From positions 60,827 through 124,826 of the forward strand of contig NC_018305.1 of NCBI RefSeq assembly GCF_000234665.1: a stretch of 64,000 nucleotides of DNA, in the 5' to 3' direction. The notes under the pieces are model-generated. The model searched no databases and was not told where the DNA came from. It saw nothing but the letters and a program-made list of their open reading frames with translations. How positions within the stretch are numbered: the stretch's first letter is position 1; the number at the start of each line of letters is the position of its first letter. Source of the stretch: Leishmania mexicana MHOM/GT/2001/U1103 (taxonomy: Eukaryota; Euglenozoa; Kinetoplastea; Trypanosomatida; Trypanosomatidae). Positions 10,196-19,786 of this stretch are shown here, in pieces. Made by a program: the position numbers and the translations under genes.

Positions 10196-11440
10196 TCAAC
10201 CAGGGATAAGTGGGTCATCAGCGTCGACCGGCCACCCCAGCCGTTTGAACGTCTTCTCCATGTGCGGCGGCAGCGGCGCTGTGACGCACACAAACTCACC
10301 GGCACCGTTCTTGTAGGGGAGCTGAATCTTGCGGTGATGGAGGTGCAGTGGGACGTCTTTGCGGGCGGGGTCCCAGAAGAGCGACAGGGAGTGCGGGAAG
10401 GCGCTCTCGCCACCATACTTCGCGTCGCCAAGGAGCGGGGCTCGCAGCGCGTGGGCGGCCATAATGCGCTCCTGATGCCGCCGCGTCGTCAGCGGGTAAA
10501 AGGAGATGAAGCTGCCGAACTCCAGCGCGGAGGCGTTCACAACGAACTCGGCGATGCCTACCTTGGAGTCTGCGGTGGGGGTGGGGCGAGCAACGATGAC
10601 ATCGCCGCCCTGCCCCTTCTGAACCTCGAAGTGCATGCGAATGCGGCCGAAATTCACGGGCGGCTTCCCTACCGCGAAACCCCAGTACACGCTGTTCGGC
10701 ACGACGCGCTTCACAAACATGCGGCCCAGCATGCGGTGCGCGTTCGAGCTGCGCGCCAGCACAACGCACCCGCTCGTCTCGGTGTCAAGGTTGTGGCATA
10801 TAATCGGCTTTTGCGTATTGGTGTACCGCCAAGCCGGAAGGAGGTCTGTGATGTTCATGGCGAGGGGGTCGTGCGTCGGCATGATCGGCACGCCGCTCGG
10901 CTTGTTGATCACGACGACGTGCTCGTTCTTGAAGAGCACCATCTCCTGTGCCATCTCGCGCGCCTTGGCGGAGAGGTGAAACGTCTGCCGCCGCTCCTGC
11001 TGCCGCTGCGACGTCGAGGAGCTCTGCAACTCCACCCCACTCGGCGGCGCCAGCTGGCGTTCCCAGAAGCTCGCTGTCGGCACGACGACAAGCTCATCGA
11101 ACTCCAGACGATCCGTCAGCCGCGTGTACCGCTTCTTCCCGTTTTTCCGGTAGCGGTAGATGTGCCCCTGCTGCACCAGCCGCTTCACTGTCTCGTAGTC
11201 CCACTCCGGGTGGTGCTGCGTAACGAAGTCATCCACGCGCTGGCCGAACCAGTCCTGCGTGACGACGTGGTACTGCAGCTCCTTCGACTTGCGGGACAGC
11301 TCCTCGCGTGCCTGTAGAGAGAGCGGGATATGCTGTCTACGACGTTTCTCCACGGGCGCCCTCTGCGGCACCGGCTCCAGTTCCGGGAGATGCTTGACAA
11401 AAGACGGCTGCCACGCCAGCAGCAGGAAGTGGCGCCGCAT
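10196..11440 (-). CDS. RluA-type pseudouridine synthase, probably organellar
   Basis: A 414-residue protein from the ATG at 11440, the first in-frame ATG downstream of the sense-strand pyrimidine tract around 11750-11775. An N-terminal S4-like RNA-binding segment (QRVDDFV, then VKRLVQQGHIYR and FDELVVV) precedes the RluA catalytic core: VVINKPSGVP, the active-site motif HNLDTETSG, then a C-terminal LLGDAKYGG and LHLHHRKI. In the family the usual motif is HRLD-x-TSG with the Asp as nucleophile; here the Asp is kept but the Arg is replaced by Asn. The basic, aromatic N-terminus (MRRHFLLLAW) would suit mitochondrial import. The RNA target cannot be read from sequence. Confidence 0.85.
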   Translation of the reverse strand: MRRHFLLLAWQPSFVKHLPELEPVPQRAPVEKRRRQHIPLSLQAREELSRKSKELQYHVVTQDWFGQRVDDFVTQHHPEWDYETVKRLVQQGHIYRYRKNGKKRYTRLTDRLEFDELVVVPTASFWERQLAPPSGVELQSSSTSQRQQERRQTFHLSAKAREMAQEMVLFKNEHVVVINKPSGVPIMPTHDPLAMNITDLLPAWRYTNTQKPIICHNLDTETSGCVVLARSSNAHRMLGRMFVKRVVPNSVYWGFAVGKPPVNFGRIRMHFEVQKGQGGDVIVARPTPTADSKVGIAEFVVNASALEFGSFISFYPLTTRRHQERIMAAHALRAPLLGDAKYGGESAFPHSLSLFWDPARKDVPLHLHHRKIQLPYKNGAGEFVCVTAPLPPHMEKTFKRLGWPVDADDPLIPG

Positions 11441-12651
11441 CAGAGAGTGCAGTGTGCGGACGCCAAAAAAGAGTGTAGTGAAGCGGGCGAGCACCCCAGC
11501 AGCCGCGAAAAGCCGTTTCGATGGGCGCGGAGGACAGGATGCCCAACCGATGCAGAGGATGCTGCGGTGACGAAGACTATGGCTGTGATGTCGGCCAGTC
11601 CTGCGAAAAGCACGCGACACACGGCACCACGAGAGAAACACGTCCAGGAAACCGGTGTCTGTGTCTGTCTGTCCGCACCAAGCGGGAGAGCACCGCTGAG
11701 CGAGGAAGCGAGGCAGCCTACGCAGACATGGCAGTGAGGGAGCGGTGATGTAGCGAAGAAGAGGAGGAGGCAAAATATTTGAGCACTGGCATGTTGGACA
11801 TCGAAAGAATGACACGTTACCTACCACGAGGAGCTGTGGCGTGAAGAGGAGAGGACGCTACTCCGAGATACTGCACCTTAGCTGTGCAAAGCATACCCAA
11901 ACAAGCCATTGGTGACTCGTCTACGTGTTGGCACGCCTCCAATGGAAGGGATAAATCTCCGCGTCGCATCCCAGGGTCCAGTGCACTCCTCCCCCCTCCC
12001 CCCTCTCTGTGTGTACGGAGGCCAGGCAGCCCCCTCCCCCTCTATTCCTGCCAACGCCGAGCCACTTCGGGTGCTGACGTAGAGGGCTAGGCCCTTACGA
12101 CGTAGCGCGACGGATGCCGGCGGCCATGTCGTGGATGGCGCGGCGTCCGAGCCACCCGCGGCAGCGAGCACACGCTTGCACTGTCCATGCGATGGGCGGA
12201 GCGTGTCAGCGTGACTCGAGCGTATCGCCGTCGGCCCCTCACGCTGGCCCACGGGGGAGGGGTGCGGGGGCCAGAGTGTCACCGCGACGGGGAGACGCAC
12301 GCAGGGGTGGTGAGGGGAGGGAGGGGGGAGGAGCGGCCGTGAGGTGGTGTGTGTGCGTGCGTGTGTGGGTGCGCGAGAGTTTGTGCGGCTCTTTTTTCGG
12401 TTCTTAGCACGCTTCCATCGCTTACTCGCTTTCTCTCCCTGTCGGTGATGGCGTACGTTCATTGGGGTGCCAAGGGTGCTGCATGGACGCATGGCAGAGT
12501 GGTGACGATCAGAGCAGGGAGAAAACGAAAAGCTGACGGGGATCTGCATCCGACAGGTTCATTCGTGTGGTTCGCCGCCACCGCGGGCGAAGGAAATCGC
12601 CGGAGTCCTGAGAAGCAAAGCCACGAAAACAAAACAACAAAGGAGAGGGGT
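11441..12651. other. Intergenic with a non-repetitive island (possible decayed retroposon)
   Basis: Bases 11441-11800 are the leader of the pseudouridine synthase gene, with purine-rich + strand sequence at 11752-11773. Bases about 11880-12310 are unlike the flanking simple repeats: mixed-composition, GC-rich, and without an ORF of note. In position (3' UTR of the next gene) and texture this resembles short degenerate SIDER retroposons of Leishmania, but I could not align it. Confidence 0.35.
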
Positions 12652-13170
12652 CTACTTCGAGTTTGTCGTTTCCTCCGCTGTCTCCACGGCATTCCCGAGT
12701 GGCGCCACCCCCAAATCCGCCATCATTTGCATATACTTGGGTGCGTAGTCGTGCTTCCATGCGCGAATCGCGTCGGGAGCCTTCACCTTGAACGCCTCCA
12801 TCTTGTCGGCAATACGTTTCTCATGGTACCTAAGCAGCTCGCCACGGAGGTACATGATGCGGTAGCGCTGGTAGTTTTCCTCCCGGTTCACCTCCTGCGC
12901 GCACCCATTCATAGCGTCCCGGTGGGGATAGCATAGCTTCATGTTGTATGGTTTTTGGCTGTTCACGCACTGCTCATACTTTTGGATGAACGTAATGCAC
13001 TTGCGTGTCGTCTCCTCTTTCATGCGCTGCAGGATGCCGTCATGGATGCGGTGCTGCAGGTGGCGCTGCACCTCTGGTGGAGTGCGCGCTATCATGTCTT
13101 CCAGCTCGGCATTCAACGTGTTATCCGTCTCATCATAGCCGATCTGATCCGATTTGTCATACGTGGACAT
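12652..13170 (-). CDS. Twin CX9C mitochondrial intermembrane-space protein (CMC1-like)
   Basis: A 172-residue protein. Residues about 58-96 hold two exact CX9C motifs: CITFIQKYEQC and CYPHRDAMNGC, the helical-hairpin signature of Mia40/Erv1 substrates such as CMC1, COX assembly factors and respiratory subunits. A further Cys lies nowhere else in the core, so the two disulfides can form cleanly. The flanking regions are long, charged and helical (about 55 residues before, 75 after), longer than yeast CMC1, so it could also be a kinetoplastid respiratory-complex subunit. No cleavable presequence is expected or seen. The start at 13170 is an ATG. Confidence 0.75.
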   Translation of the reverse strand: MSTYDKSDQIGYDETDNTLNAELEDMIARTPPEVQRHLQHRIHDGILQRMKEETTRKCITFIQKYEQCVNSQKPYNMKLCYPHRDAMNGCAQEVNREENYQRYRIMYLRGELLRYHEKRIADKMEAFKVKAPDAIRAWKHDYAPKYMQMMADLGVAPLGNAVETAEETTNSK

Positions 13171-14093
13171 GTTAGAGACTAAAATCAGGCCGCTATCCGT
13201 AGAATGACGTGAATTTTATCGTTTTTTTTTTGGCGCTGAGATGTGCGCGCCTGTGTGTGTAAAGCAGCTAAAGATGGTCTCGACGGCAAGCTGCCACGTC
13301 GAGAATGCCCTTGAGGCTGTGCGAAAACAGACAGAGCCGTCTGTACCGTCAAGCTGAAGTCGCTCCTGTGGACATTCGTTTGTCGAGCGCACACAGAGTA
13401 AAAACGTGGACAGCAAAGGTGAGACACTGGTGCAGAGTAAGCACCTCCTTCCAAGCAGACGACGGAGTGCAAAACGGTTTCCCAGTAGACGAGGCTGTGC
13501 GAACGCCATGGCGATCACATCTCTTGTACCAGAGCGTTCCCTCTCCCCCTATCTGTCAAGTCTAGGCGACAGACCAGGAAGCTTAGGAACGAAAAACAAG
13601 ATGAAGAGAATAGCACGCGGGCTGTTACAGTCGCAGAACGATCAGCAGACCTCTTCACATTTTCTGTTTATTTTCGTTCTCATGCATACCTCAGGTAAAG
13701 ATGCCAAAAAGCACTGAGCTCCGTCACTCGTGACCATGCGCGCACTATTAAGCAAAGGAATCGCCCACTTGTGCCTTTCGCCGCGCATTGATACCGTGAC
13801 AACGAGCCATATCAGTCTCCTTTTGAATTACCTGAGTGAACAGTCATCCTAAAAAAAAAAGAAAAGATTCCTTGTTCGCACATCATGCTTGGGGAGTGGA
13901 GTGAGCATCCGTTGCTCTCGAATCTCTGATTCGAGTGTTTGAAATAATTCCGCAACACTTCCTCAGCAGCGAACAGGATACATGAACTGTCCGAACAAAA
14001 AAAGGAATGGAGCAAAGCTGCCATTCCTATTGCTGTTGTTATCTCCCTTTCAAGGATGTAGTAACAGTGGTGTAGCAGATCGGCTCAACAGCG
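13171..14093. other. Intergenic, AT-richer, no gene seen
   Basis: Lower GC than most intergenic DNA in the window and almost free of (TG)n. T/A homopolymers occur at 13222-13229 and 13851-13860. No supported coding sequence. Confidence 0.6.
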
Positions 14094-14273
14094 TCACGAG
14101 CCTCCGGTGACCTTCCGCTCCGCAGCAGCGGCCTGCTTCAGACGCATCACTTCGGCATCCGCCTCTTTGCGTGCAGCCAGGGAAACACCGTCCTCGCGGT
14201 GGCCTTTATTCTTCGACTGCTGCTTCTTCATGTTCTTCTCCCGTGCGAGATCACGCTGATTGCCACGGGTCAT
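14094..14273 (-). CDS. SERF/4F5-family small protein
   Basis: A 59-residue, highly charged protein beginning [17 protein letters not shown], the hallmark N-terminus of the small EDRK-rich factor (4F5) family, followed by KNKGHREDG and an Ala/Glu/Lys helix. SERF proteins of animals bind nucleic acids and accelerate amyloid formation of other proteins in vitro; their normal role is unclear. The family signature starts exactly at the ATG at 14273, so the 23 upstream in-frame residues were left out. Length is typical (about 60 residues). Confidence 0.85.
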   Translation of the reverse strand: MTRGNQRDLAREKNMKKQQSKNKGHREDGVSLAARKEADAEVMRLKQAAAAERKVTGGS

Positions 14274-14839
14274 TGCTCTTGTGTAAGAGGGCAGTGAAGG
14301 AGGATTGAGAATTTGGAGTGTGTGAGAGAGAGCTTGGTGCACTGTATGAGGTATACTTGTCTGCTATGGCGCGTGATGTCGAGGTTGATTTTTCGTTATT
14401 TGTGATATGACAAAGGTGGGCAAAGGAGAGAGAAGACCAGATGCGCTTGCATGCAAGGGAAGCAAACCTTCCCCCTTGACTTTTACCCGCCCGACGTGCT
14501 GGTATGGCTGCTTTCACGGCAAAATCTAGATTCAGACGTGACGATGATGGCCTCGGAAGAGCTGGCGGAGAAAGGCGGCGCTGTTCAACGCCTCTTCGAC
14601 GCGTGTGACAGTCATTGTGGCCGCCCAAGAAGCACTGGAGGCAAAAAAAAAACAGCAGGAGCATTTACTTTTTCGAGTTCGCATAATTGTTGGCGTGGAA
14701 GTAGTGCCGTTGCGCCCGTCGCGCCTTCTCAGCACGGTCTCCTGGACTGAACTCTGTATTCTATTCTGTGGTTGTTTGTCGTCTCCCTCCCTTCCATCAG
14801 AGCACGCTATTGTTCACCGAAAAAAAAAGCTTCGGTTAC
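14274..14839. other. Intergenic between SERF and exopolyphosphatase genes
   Basis: No gene seen. A-tracts at 14643-14653 and 14820-14828 on the + strand are T-tracts in the sense direction. Confidence 0.55.
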
Positions 14840-16003
14840 TCACAAAAGACTTCGCGTCCCCTCGGCCAGGAATTCGGACAACGCTGGAACCAGCTTCTTG
14901 CGAGAAATAGAAGGGTCGCTGAGCGAGTACGAGGCGTACTCGTATGATCCGTCCGCTGTCTGACACTTTGTGATTGTAGTAAATGATATGCCATCTGGAG
15001 TCTCCGCTACAAAAGGAGCGAAAAACGAGATCACGTCAGGCTTTGCACAGAAGGCGACCTCGCGAGAGTGCTTGCCGTTAACTTTCCCGGCAAATGCAAA
15101 GATGAGCACATCCAGCTGATGCTGCTCCACGTACTTGGCAGCCTCCGTCACAATCAAATCAACAGAGAAGTGAGCTTCTAGTTGCTTGCACGCACACGGC
15201 ACGCTACTGGTGCCCGTGGACATAACACCCTTCTGCGTTCTGGCTTTGAAGCTAAACTGTTTGTAATCCCGCCTCAAGATCTCTGGAACGCTGAGTGCCA
15301 GCACATCATCCTTCCACTTCGACAGCTTCTCAAAGAGAGCAGCGGCGTCAGTGCTGTCAGCGACCTCCTTTTCATGCAACCACTCGTATGCAGCGATGTC
15401 CTCAGGTGTCACCTTCTTTTGTGCCAGCTCAAAGTTCACTGTATCCAGAACAATCGGTGCCGCTAGCAGCGTGGGACACAGAACATCCTCGTTACATTCG
15501 CGGTAGAGCTCCGTAACGAGTGTGCAAGCGGATCCGACAGCTCGCAGAACTCTTAGCTTGGATGCGGCTTCGAGGTACTGCTGCTCGTCAAAGTGATGGT
15601 CCACTACTCCGACAACTCTAGAGGCGAAGTCTCTTTGGTTTTCCCTCAGCTTATTGTGGTCATAAAGAACAACAGAAGCGTTGAGAGCAGAAATATCGAC
15701 AAAGTTATGCGCGATCTGCCCCCTCTGCACTGACATCAAGAGCGACGCGTCGATCCCGAGCTCCTTGAAGAGATTCGCCACATCGTTGCGCAGGCCGAAA
15801 TCTTCCTGTGGAAAGTTCAGCGCCGGCACAGGGTTCTCAAAGCCGAATTTCGGCTGCTTATCGAAAAGCATGGCGAGGTAAATGCAGCCGACAATGCTGT
15901 CCATATCGCCGCCCTCGTTCCCCTGCACCACTGTCAGCGGCTGCACTTTGCCAGCAACCTTCTTGAGGCAGCGGCGCAAGAAGTCGTTGATAACGCCAGA
16001 CAT
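14840..16003 (-). CDS. PPX: Exopolyphosphatase, DHH-family (PPX1 type)
   Basis: A 387-residue protein with the DHH/DHHA2 plan: an Asp-rich motif EGGDMDSIVG (about 30-39), VVLYDHNKL, the DHH signature VGVVDHHFDE, GSACTLVTELY, then a C-terminal DHHA2 domain from about 230. This matches yeast PPX1 and the Leishmania acidocalcisomal exopolyphosphatase, which releases terminal phosphate from short-chain polyphosphate using divalent metal. Length is close to yeast PPX1 (397). I recall an exopolyphosphatase gene on L. major chromosome 1 beside the strand switch, which agrees with its place here as the second gene left of the switch. The C-terminus lacks an obvious targeting signal. Confidence 0.93.
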   Translation of the reverse strand: MSGVINDFLRRCLKKVAGKVQPLTVVQGNEGGDMDSIVGCIYLAMLFDKQPKFGFENPVPALNFPQEDFGLRNDVANLFKELGIDASLLMSVQRGQIAHNFVDISALNASVVLYDHNKLRENQRDFASRVVGVVDHHFDEQQYLEAASKLRVLRAVGSACTLVTELYRECNEDVLCPTLLAAPIVLDTVNFELAQKKVTPEDIAAYEWLHEKEVADSTDAAALFEKLSKWKDDVLALSVPEILRRDYKQFSFKARTQKGVMSTGTSSVPCACKQLEAHFSVDLIVTEAAKYVEQHQLDVLIFAFAGKVNGKHSREVAFCAKPDVISFFAPFVAETPDGISFTTITKCQTADGSYEYASYSLSDPSISRKKLVPALSEFLAEGTRSLL

Positions 16004-16360
16004 TTGAAAGTCTATGAGTCGTAGGATGGGGAAAAGAAAAGTAGCTAAGTCGCGCTAGCGTAATTGTACATGAAGAGCTATTTCTCTCTCTTCCCTGCCT
16101 AGAGTGGGGCTACCACCCCAGAGGAACAGAGAGAAAAAGAAAAGAGAAGCTACCGCTCTCACGCTTTCCTCAACAAAACTGTGTATGATGGAGCATGTTT
16201 TGCCTTTTGTCTACTTACGAGTACATTGAAGAACGCAGATACTATTCGTCTGCCAACGTATCTCATGCTGTGTAGCGAGGAACAGCATTGACAAAACAGA
16301 AATGAAGCTACGACTGTGATACAGCTTTTGGTAGCATCTCTGCACCACGTAGTCAGCACT
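16004..16360. other. Intergenic between exopolyphosphatase and FAM210-like gene
   Basis: Short AT-richer spacer. A/G-rich + strand runs near 16028-16038 and 16127-16147 give sense pyrimidine tracts for splicing of the exopolyphosphatase mRNA. Confidence 0.55.
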
Positions 16361-16792
16361 CTAAATCGGTTTAGAAACAGGACCACTTTTCATCAAGCGC
16401 TGACTGAAGCGCTTCAGATACGGATAGGTGGCAATGCAAATGGGCAGCTGAACGGGTGTCCATAGCGACATAAACAAGGATGCAGCCGTGAAGTTGGCGA
16501 CCAGTCGCGCGCTCACAACAAGCTGTCCGCCAAATAATGACCAGCTTTTGCCCTCAATGGAGTTTAGATCGACGTACTTTGAGGCGCCGACAGATTTTAA
16601 AAACCCAATAAGGTCCTCTTGGCCAAAGTAACCGTAGTGCAGCAAGCACGTCAGCAGGCAAACGAGGAGTTCATTTGTGACGAAGTAGTATAGTGACAAA
16701 GGGACGCCGTGCTCTATGACCACTGTCCTCATGGACATTCCACGCGTGTGGAGGGCGAGTGGGCGCACCACACGAATGCACCTGAACAGCAT
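16361..16792 (-). CDS. DUF1279/FAM210-like mitochondrial membrane protein
   Basis: First gene left of the strand switch. From the ATG at 16792 the product is 143 residues, with a basic leader (MLFRCIRVVRPLALHTRG) that looks like a mitochondrial presequence, a hydrophobic segment at about 31-50, a middle block with GFLKSVGASKYVDL, and a second hydrophobic region at about 92-122 with VQLPI. Tandem hydrophobic segments around a Gly/Asp-containing block resemble the DUF1279 (FAM210A/B) family. The start is supported by a sense-strand pyrimidine tract (+ strand 16850-16868) with its first AG at 16843-16844, just upstream; the longer frame to 16960 would begin before that acceptor. Confidence 0.6.
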   Translation of the reverse strand: MLFRCIRVVRPLALHTRGMSMRTVVIEHGVPLSLYYFVTNELLVCLLTCLLHYGYFGQEDLIGFLKSVGASKYVDLNSIEGKSWSLFGGQLVVSARLVANFTAASLFMSLWTPVQLPICIATYPYLKRFSQRLMKSGPVSKPI

Positions 16793-16842
16793 ATGAAGCC
16801 TCCTCTGGAGTGCTATGGAATCGCCCTTTGTGAGTGGTGGCA

Positions 16843-16868
16843 CTTGTAAGAACGAAGAGACAGTGAGG
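16843..16868 (-). promoter_or_regulatory. Putative trans-splice acceptor for FAM210-like gene
   Basis: In the sense direction a pyrimidine-rich run is followed by its first AG (complement of 16843-16844), about 50 bases before the ATG at 16792. It decides the start codon choice. Confidence 0.5.
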
Positions 16869-16869
16869 C

Positions 16870-17637
16870 AAAGTGGACAGCATGTAGAAGGTAAATGGCG
16901 AGGGGCAATCAGTGCATTAAACTCTCTCCAGAGCGGGGGATCACGTGGACGCAATCGCATCAGTAGGTCTGCGTCTTAGTGGCAAAAAAAAGCTCAGGCA
17001 GGTTTCTGAGCCTGCAGGTACCTGCGCTGGTTTCTGCGAAAAACGGCAAGAATGGTTGCATGACGCACCGCCAATTCCCCCCCCTCGCCAATAGCCCCCC
17101 CCCCTTCTAGGTACAGGTTGCCTCTGAGATTGGTCGCAGAAGGTGTGCGATACACTTCGTCGGTTTCGGGACACCACAGAAGAAAAAATGATTGTGCAGC
17201 GAACCGGGTAAAGCCGACCTGCTGCATTCTTCTGAGAGCAGGAAAACGCTGTACATTCACTGTTTCGGTGCCAAACATGAGGCCCGCAGGAAAAAAAAGT
17301 CAATAAAAAACACAAATTACTGCAGCTTAACCTTCTTTCGATGAGATGTCATTTTACCGTCGCGAGTAAATGCTGAGCACATGCCTTGTTCAAAATACGA
17401 TCGCGCTTTGTATGTATGAGGAGTCTCCTTGATCACTAGTCCAGGCGAAAAAAAAATCATTGAACGTAGTACCGACGAGCAGACTAGCTTTGCACCTCAA
17501 CTTTGACTCCGGTCTCTTTAATTTTCTCGAGCCCTCCCTTTCTTTTTGAACCCTCTCTCGTCAAAATCACAGCACGCATACACGCACGCAAATAAAGCAT
17601 AGGGTTTACAAAAGCCCTATTCGTGTTTTTCAATTAT
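16870..17637. promoter_or_regulatory. Divergent strand-switch region (Pol II initiation zone)
   Basis: Genes left of here are all on the minus strand and genes right of here all on the plus strand. Two C-tracts occur at 17077-17084 (8 C) and 17095-17104 (10 C), followed by AT-richer DNA. In L. major chromosome 1, published mapping places bidirectional Pol II initiation in the single divergent switch region near G/C tracts, and the equivalent position here is inferred to do the same. Short minus-strand frames inside (for example 16994-17278) have no recognisable domain. Origin activity is also possible, because origins in Leishmania coincide with such regions. Confidence 0.8.
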
Positions 17638-17639
17638 AG
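17626..17639 (+). promoter_or_regulatory. Putative trans-splice acceptor for RAE1
   Basis: A T-rich run ends in AG at 17638-17639, 26 bases before the ATG at 17665. It makes a longer N-terminus starting at the GTG at 17623 unlikely. Confidence 0.6.
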
Positions 17640-17664
17640 AACTCCGAGTCCTGTTAGTGAATCC

Positions 17665-18684
17665 ATGACGCAATCTGTTTCCATCGGTGCCGACCACAGG
17701 CTGGAGGCTACCACCTCAGACTGCGTCAGTTCCGTTCGCTTTTCCCCAAAAGAGTGCCCAATGCTCATGGCCGGCGTTGCCTCGTGGGACGGGACTTGCT
17801 CTATTTGGCAGGTTGCACGGAACCCTGCTGGGGCGGTCATATCTCAGCCAACTTGGACCACAATACACGACAGCCCTTTACTTACTATGTCCTTCTCTGC
17901 GGACGGACGCGTCTTTTTCGGAGGGTGCTCAAAGACTGCGGTTATGTGGGACCTGAACTCAAATCAGAAAGCTGTCGTCGCATCACATGATTTGCCAATT
18001 AGCTGCCTCGATTTCCTGACTCTTCCTCAGACGATGAGCCAAATGCTCATCACCGGAAGCTGGGACGGCAAGCTGCGCTGGTGGGACCTGAGGCAGCAGA
18101 GTTACGTGAGGGAGGAAAACCTGGGGGAGCCTGTGTTCGCGCTCGATGCGCAAAAAACGGTGCCGATGATGGCTGCCGCAACAGGTCGACTGGCTCACGT
18201 GTATGACGTGCAACAAATGCAGAAGGTCAACGAACTCAAGCTCCCCGACGTTATGAAATTCAACCTCCGCTGCATTACATGCGCTCCACAGTACGACGGT
18301 GTCGGAGTCGGATCCTCGGAAGGACGCGTCTCCTTTATCAGCATGAAGGACGCGCCAGGGTGCACATTCAAGGCTCACATTACCACAGAAAAGTCCCACT
18401 ATATTCTGAGTCAGACCAATTTTTGTGTGCATCACCCTACGTTGCCACTCCTCCTGTCCGGTGGCGGCGATGGTAATTTGACAGTTATCAACCGCGCCGA
18501 TCGCAAAGTCATCAAAACGCTTCAATGCGAGCAAAAAGTAGGCACGCAAGCTATTCCAATCTCAGCTGGCGACATAAGCGCAGATGGATCTCTTGTTGCC
18601 TATGCGCATAGCTATGACTGGGCCATGGGGAAGAGTGGTTACAGAAATCAACCTACCTCGGTGCACATTCGACCGCTATCGTGA
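17665..18684 (+). CDS. RAE1: RAE1/Gle2-like WD40 nucleoporin (mRNA export)
   Basis: First gene right of the strand switch; 339 residues. WD-type repeats are visible: SSVRFSP, VASWDGTCSIWQV, GGCSKTAVMWDL, GSWDGKLRWWDLR, the RAE1-like TGRLAHVYD and a late HHPTLPLLLSGGGDGNL. The early SVRFSPK and SWDGTCSIWQV blocks and the overall length (yeast Gle2 365, human RAE1 368) fit RAE1 rather than BUB3. RAE1 binds a GLEBS motif in a nucleoporin at the nuclear pore and takes part in mRNA export. The ATG at 17665 follows the AG at 17639. Confidence 0.88.
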   Translation: MTQSVSIGADHRLEATTSDCVSSVRFSPKECPMLMAGVASWDGTCSIWQVARNPAGAVISQPTWTTIHDSPLLTMSFSADGRVFFGGCSKTAVMWDLNSNQKAVVASHDLPISCLDFLTLPQTMSQMLITGSWDGKLRWWDLRQQSYVREENLGEPVFALDAQKTVPMMAAATGRLAHVYDVQQMQKVNELKLPDVMKFNLRCITCAPQYDGVGVGSSEGRVSFISMKDAPGCTFKAHITTEKSHYILSQTNFCVHHPTLPLLLSGGGDGNLTVINRADRKVIKTLQCEQKVGTQAIPISAGDISADGSLVAYAHSYDWAMGKSGYRNQPTSVHIRPLS

Positions 18685-19153
18685 AAGGCTTCTTCCACAC
18701 TTCCTGTAGAGATGCAATGTGGTCTCACTAGCTTTCAATCCACTGTCTGGATTTTTTTTCGCTCTTCTGTGTATACGGCGCAGGCGGCTGATTGTGTTTC
18801 ATAACGCTTGGCATTTTCGACTGAGATTTTAGACCTCCGTCGTCCAGAAAAGAAAAAATCTCTGTTTTTTTTTTTTCTTGCGTCACCAATGGGCTTCTTT
18901 GCCCCCCTATCCTGGATGCACGCCGGAAAGCAAGCCTCATCGATGGCAGACAGCTTCCTATATTTCACGTCCTTGGAGATGTGTCTTCTCATTTCCCACT
19001 TTTTCCATATTATCTCTTCTCTTCCCTCACGCTTTCTCATTACACGGATGTGTCCTTTTTGAATTGTGAGCCTTTTTTTGGCACACACACATACACATAG
19101 GAAAGGTATATATATGCACACAAGGTATATATATATATATATGGGTGCTCGCG
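18685..19153. other. Intergenic, AT-rich, (TA)n
   Basis: T-tract at about 18866-18880 and (TA)n at about 19122-19141 just before the next gene. No gene seen. Confidence 0.6.
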
Positions 19154-19786
19154 ATGTCGTCTACAGTTTACGAATTCGGTTATGAACTGAGCTCAAAGCA
19201 GGTACGTGTGTATCAAGCCCATGATATAGGAAGCGTGCACCGTGCCATCACGGCTAATCTTCAGGAATACCTGGCCTACGAAGGTGTTCAGGAAGAGGAC
19301 CCGACGTCTCTGAAAAACTTGTTTGTCAAGGTGCTTACGTTAGGCGTTGCTGCTGAAGTGTATGTGCTTAGCAAGTTTCGGGTTTCTGGGCCGCTGCTTG
19401 CTAGCTCTTTTCTCTTCTTCGGCATACTCATTGTGTTTCAATTTGCCTGCTCTCTCCTACAACGCAACGGAGATATTATTTTTGTAGGCACGGGAAGACT
19501 GATTGAAAGTCCATCTAGGCCGCAAAAAATGTGCTTTCGCAAGCTGAAGAATCAGCGTTTGTGCGTTCGCTTGACGCAGGAAAGCATATACGCCCCATTG
19601 GTCAAATTTGAGGTCCAGCTTATCGGACCCTCTCGGCTATTTTCGCCGCCTCCTGTTTATAGCCAAGTTGAAAAAACAGTACAATATGGCCAATTTTTCG
19701 GGTCAACCGGCTTCTTCTTTCCACCCCCGCTACAGAAGCTTATTGACGGGATGTTGGAGGCAGTTGTCTCGAAGAAGCAGAAGTAA
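19154..19786 (+). CDS. Two-TM hairpin protein, possibly signal peptidase subunit SPC25/SPCS2
   Basis: A 210-residue protein from the ATG at 19154. A polar N-terminus of about 50 residues is followed by two hydrophobic segments (about 56-73 and 79-100) with a short loop, then a polar C-terminal domain with basic strands (LKNQRLCVRLT, VKFEVQLIG) and Pro/Phe-rich end. Two closely spaced TMs with both tails on one side match the SPC25/SPCS2 subunit of the ER signal peptidase, whose length is about 180-226. Sequence identity is not strong by eye, so the family call is tentative. A second ATG at 19141 is in another frame. No start upstream fits, because that DNA is (TA)n. Confidence 0.45.
   Translation: MSSTVYEFGYELSSKQVRVYQAHDIGSVHRAITANLQEYLAYEGVQEEDPTSLKNLFVKVLTLGVAAEVYVLSKFRVSGPLLASSFLFFGILIVFQFACSLLQRNGDIIFVGTGRLIESPSRPQKMCFRKLKNQRLCVRLTQESIYAPLVKFEVQLIGPSRLFSPPPVYSQVEKTVQYGQFFGSTGFFFPPPLQKLIDGMLEAVVSKKQK

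Noticed and set aside
16994..17278. 94-codon minus-strand frame in the strand switch
   Set aside because: Lies across the C-tracts in the initiation zone, no recognisable motif; I cannot exclude a small protein but see no support.
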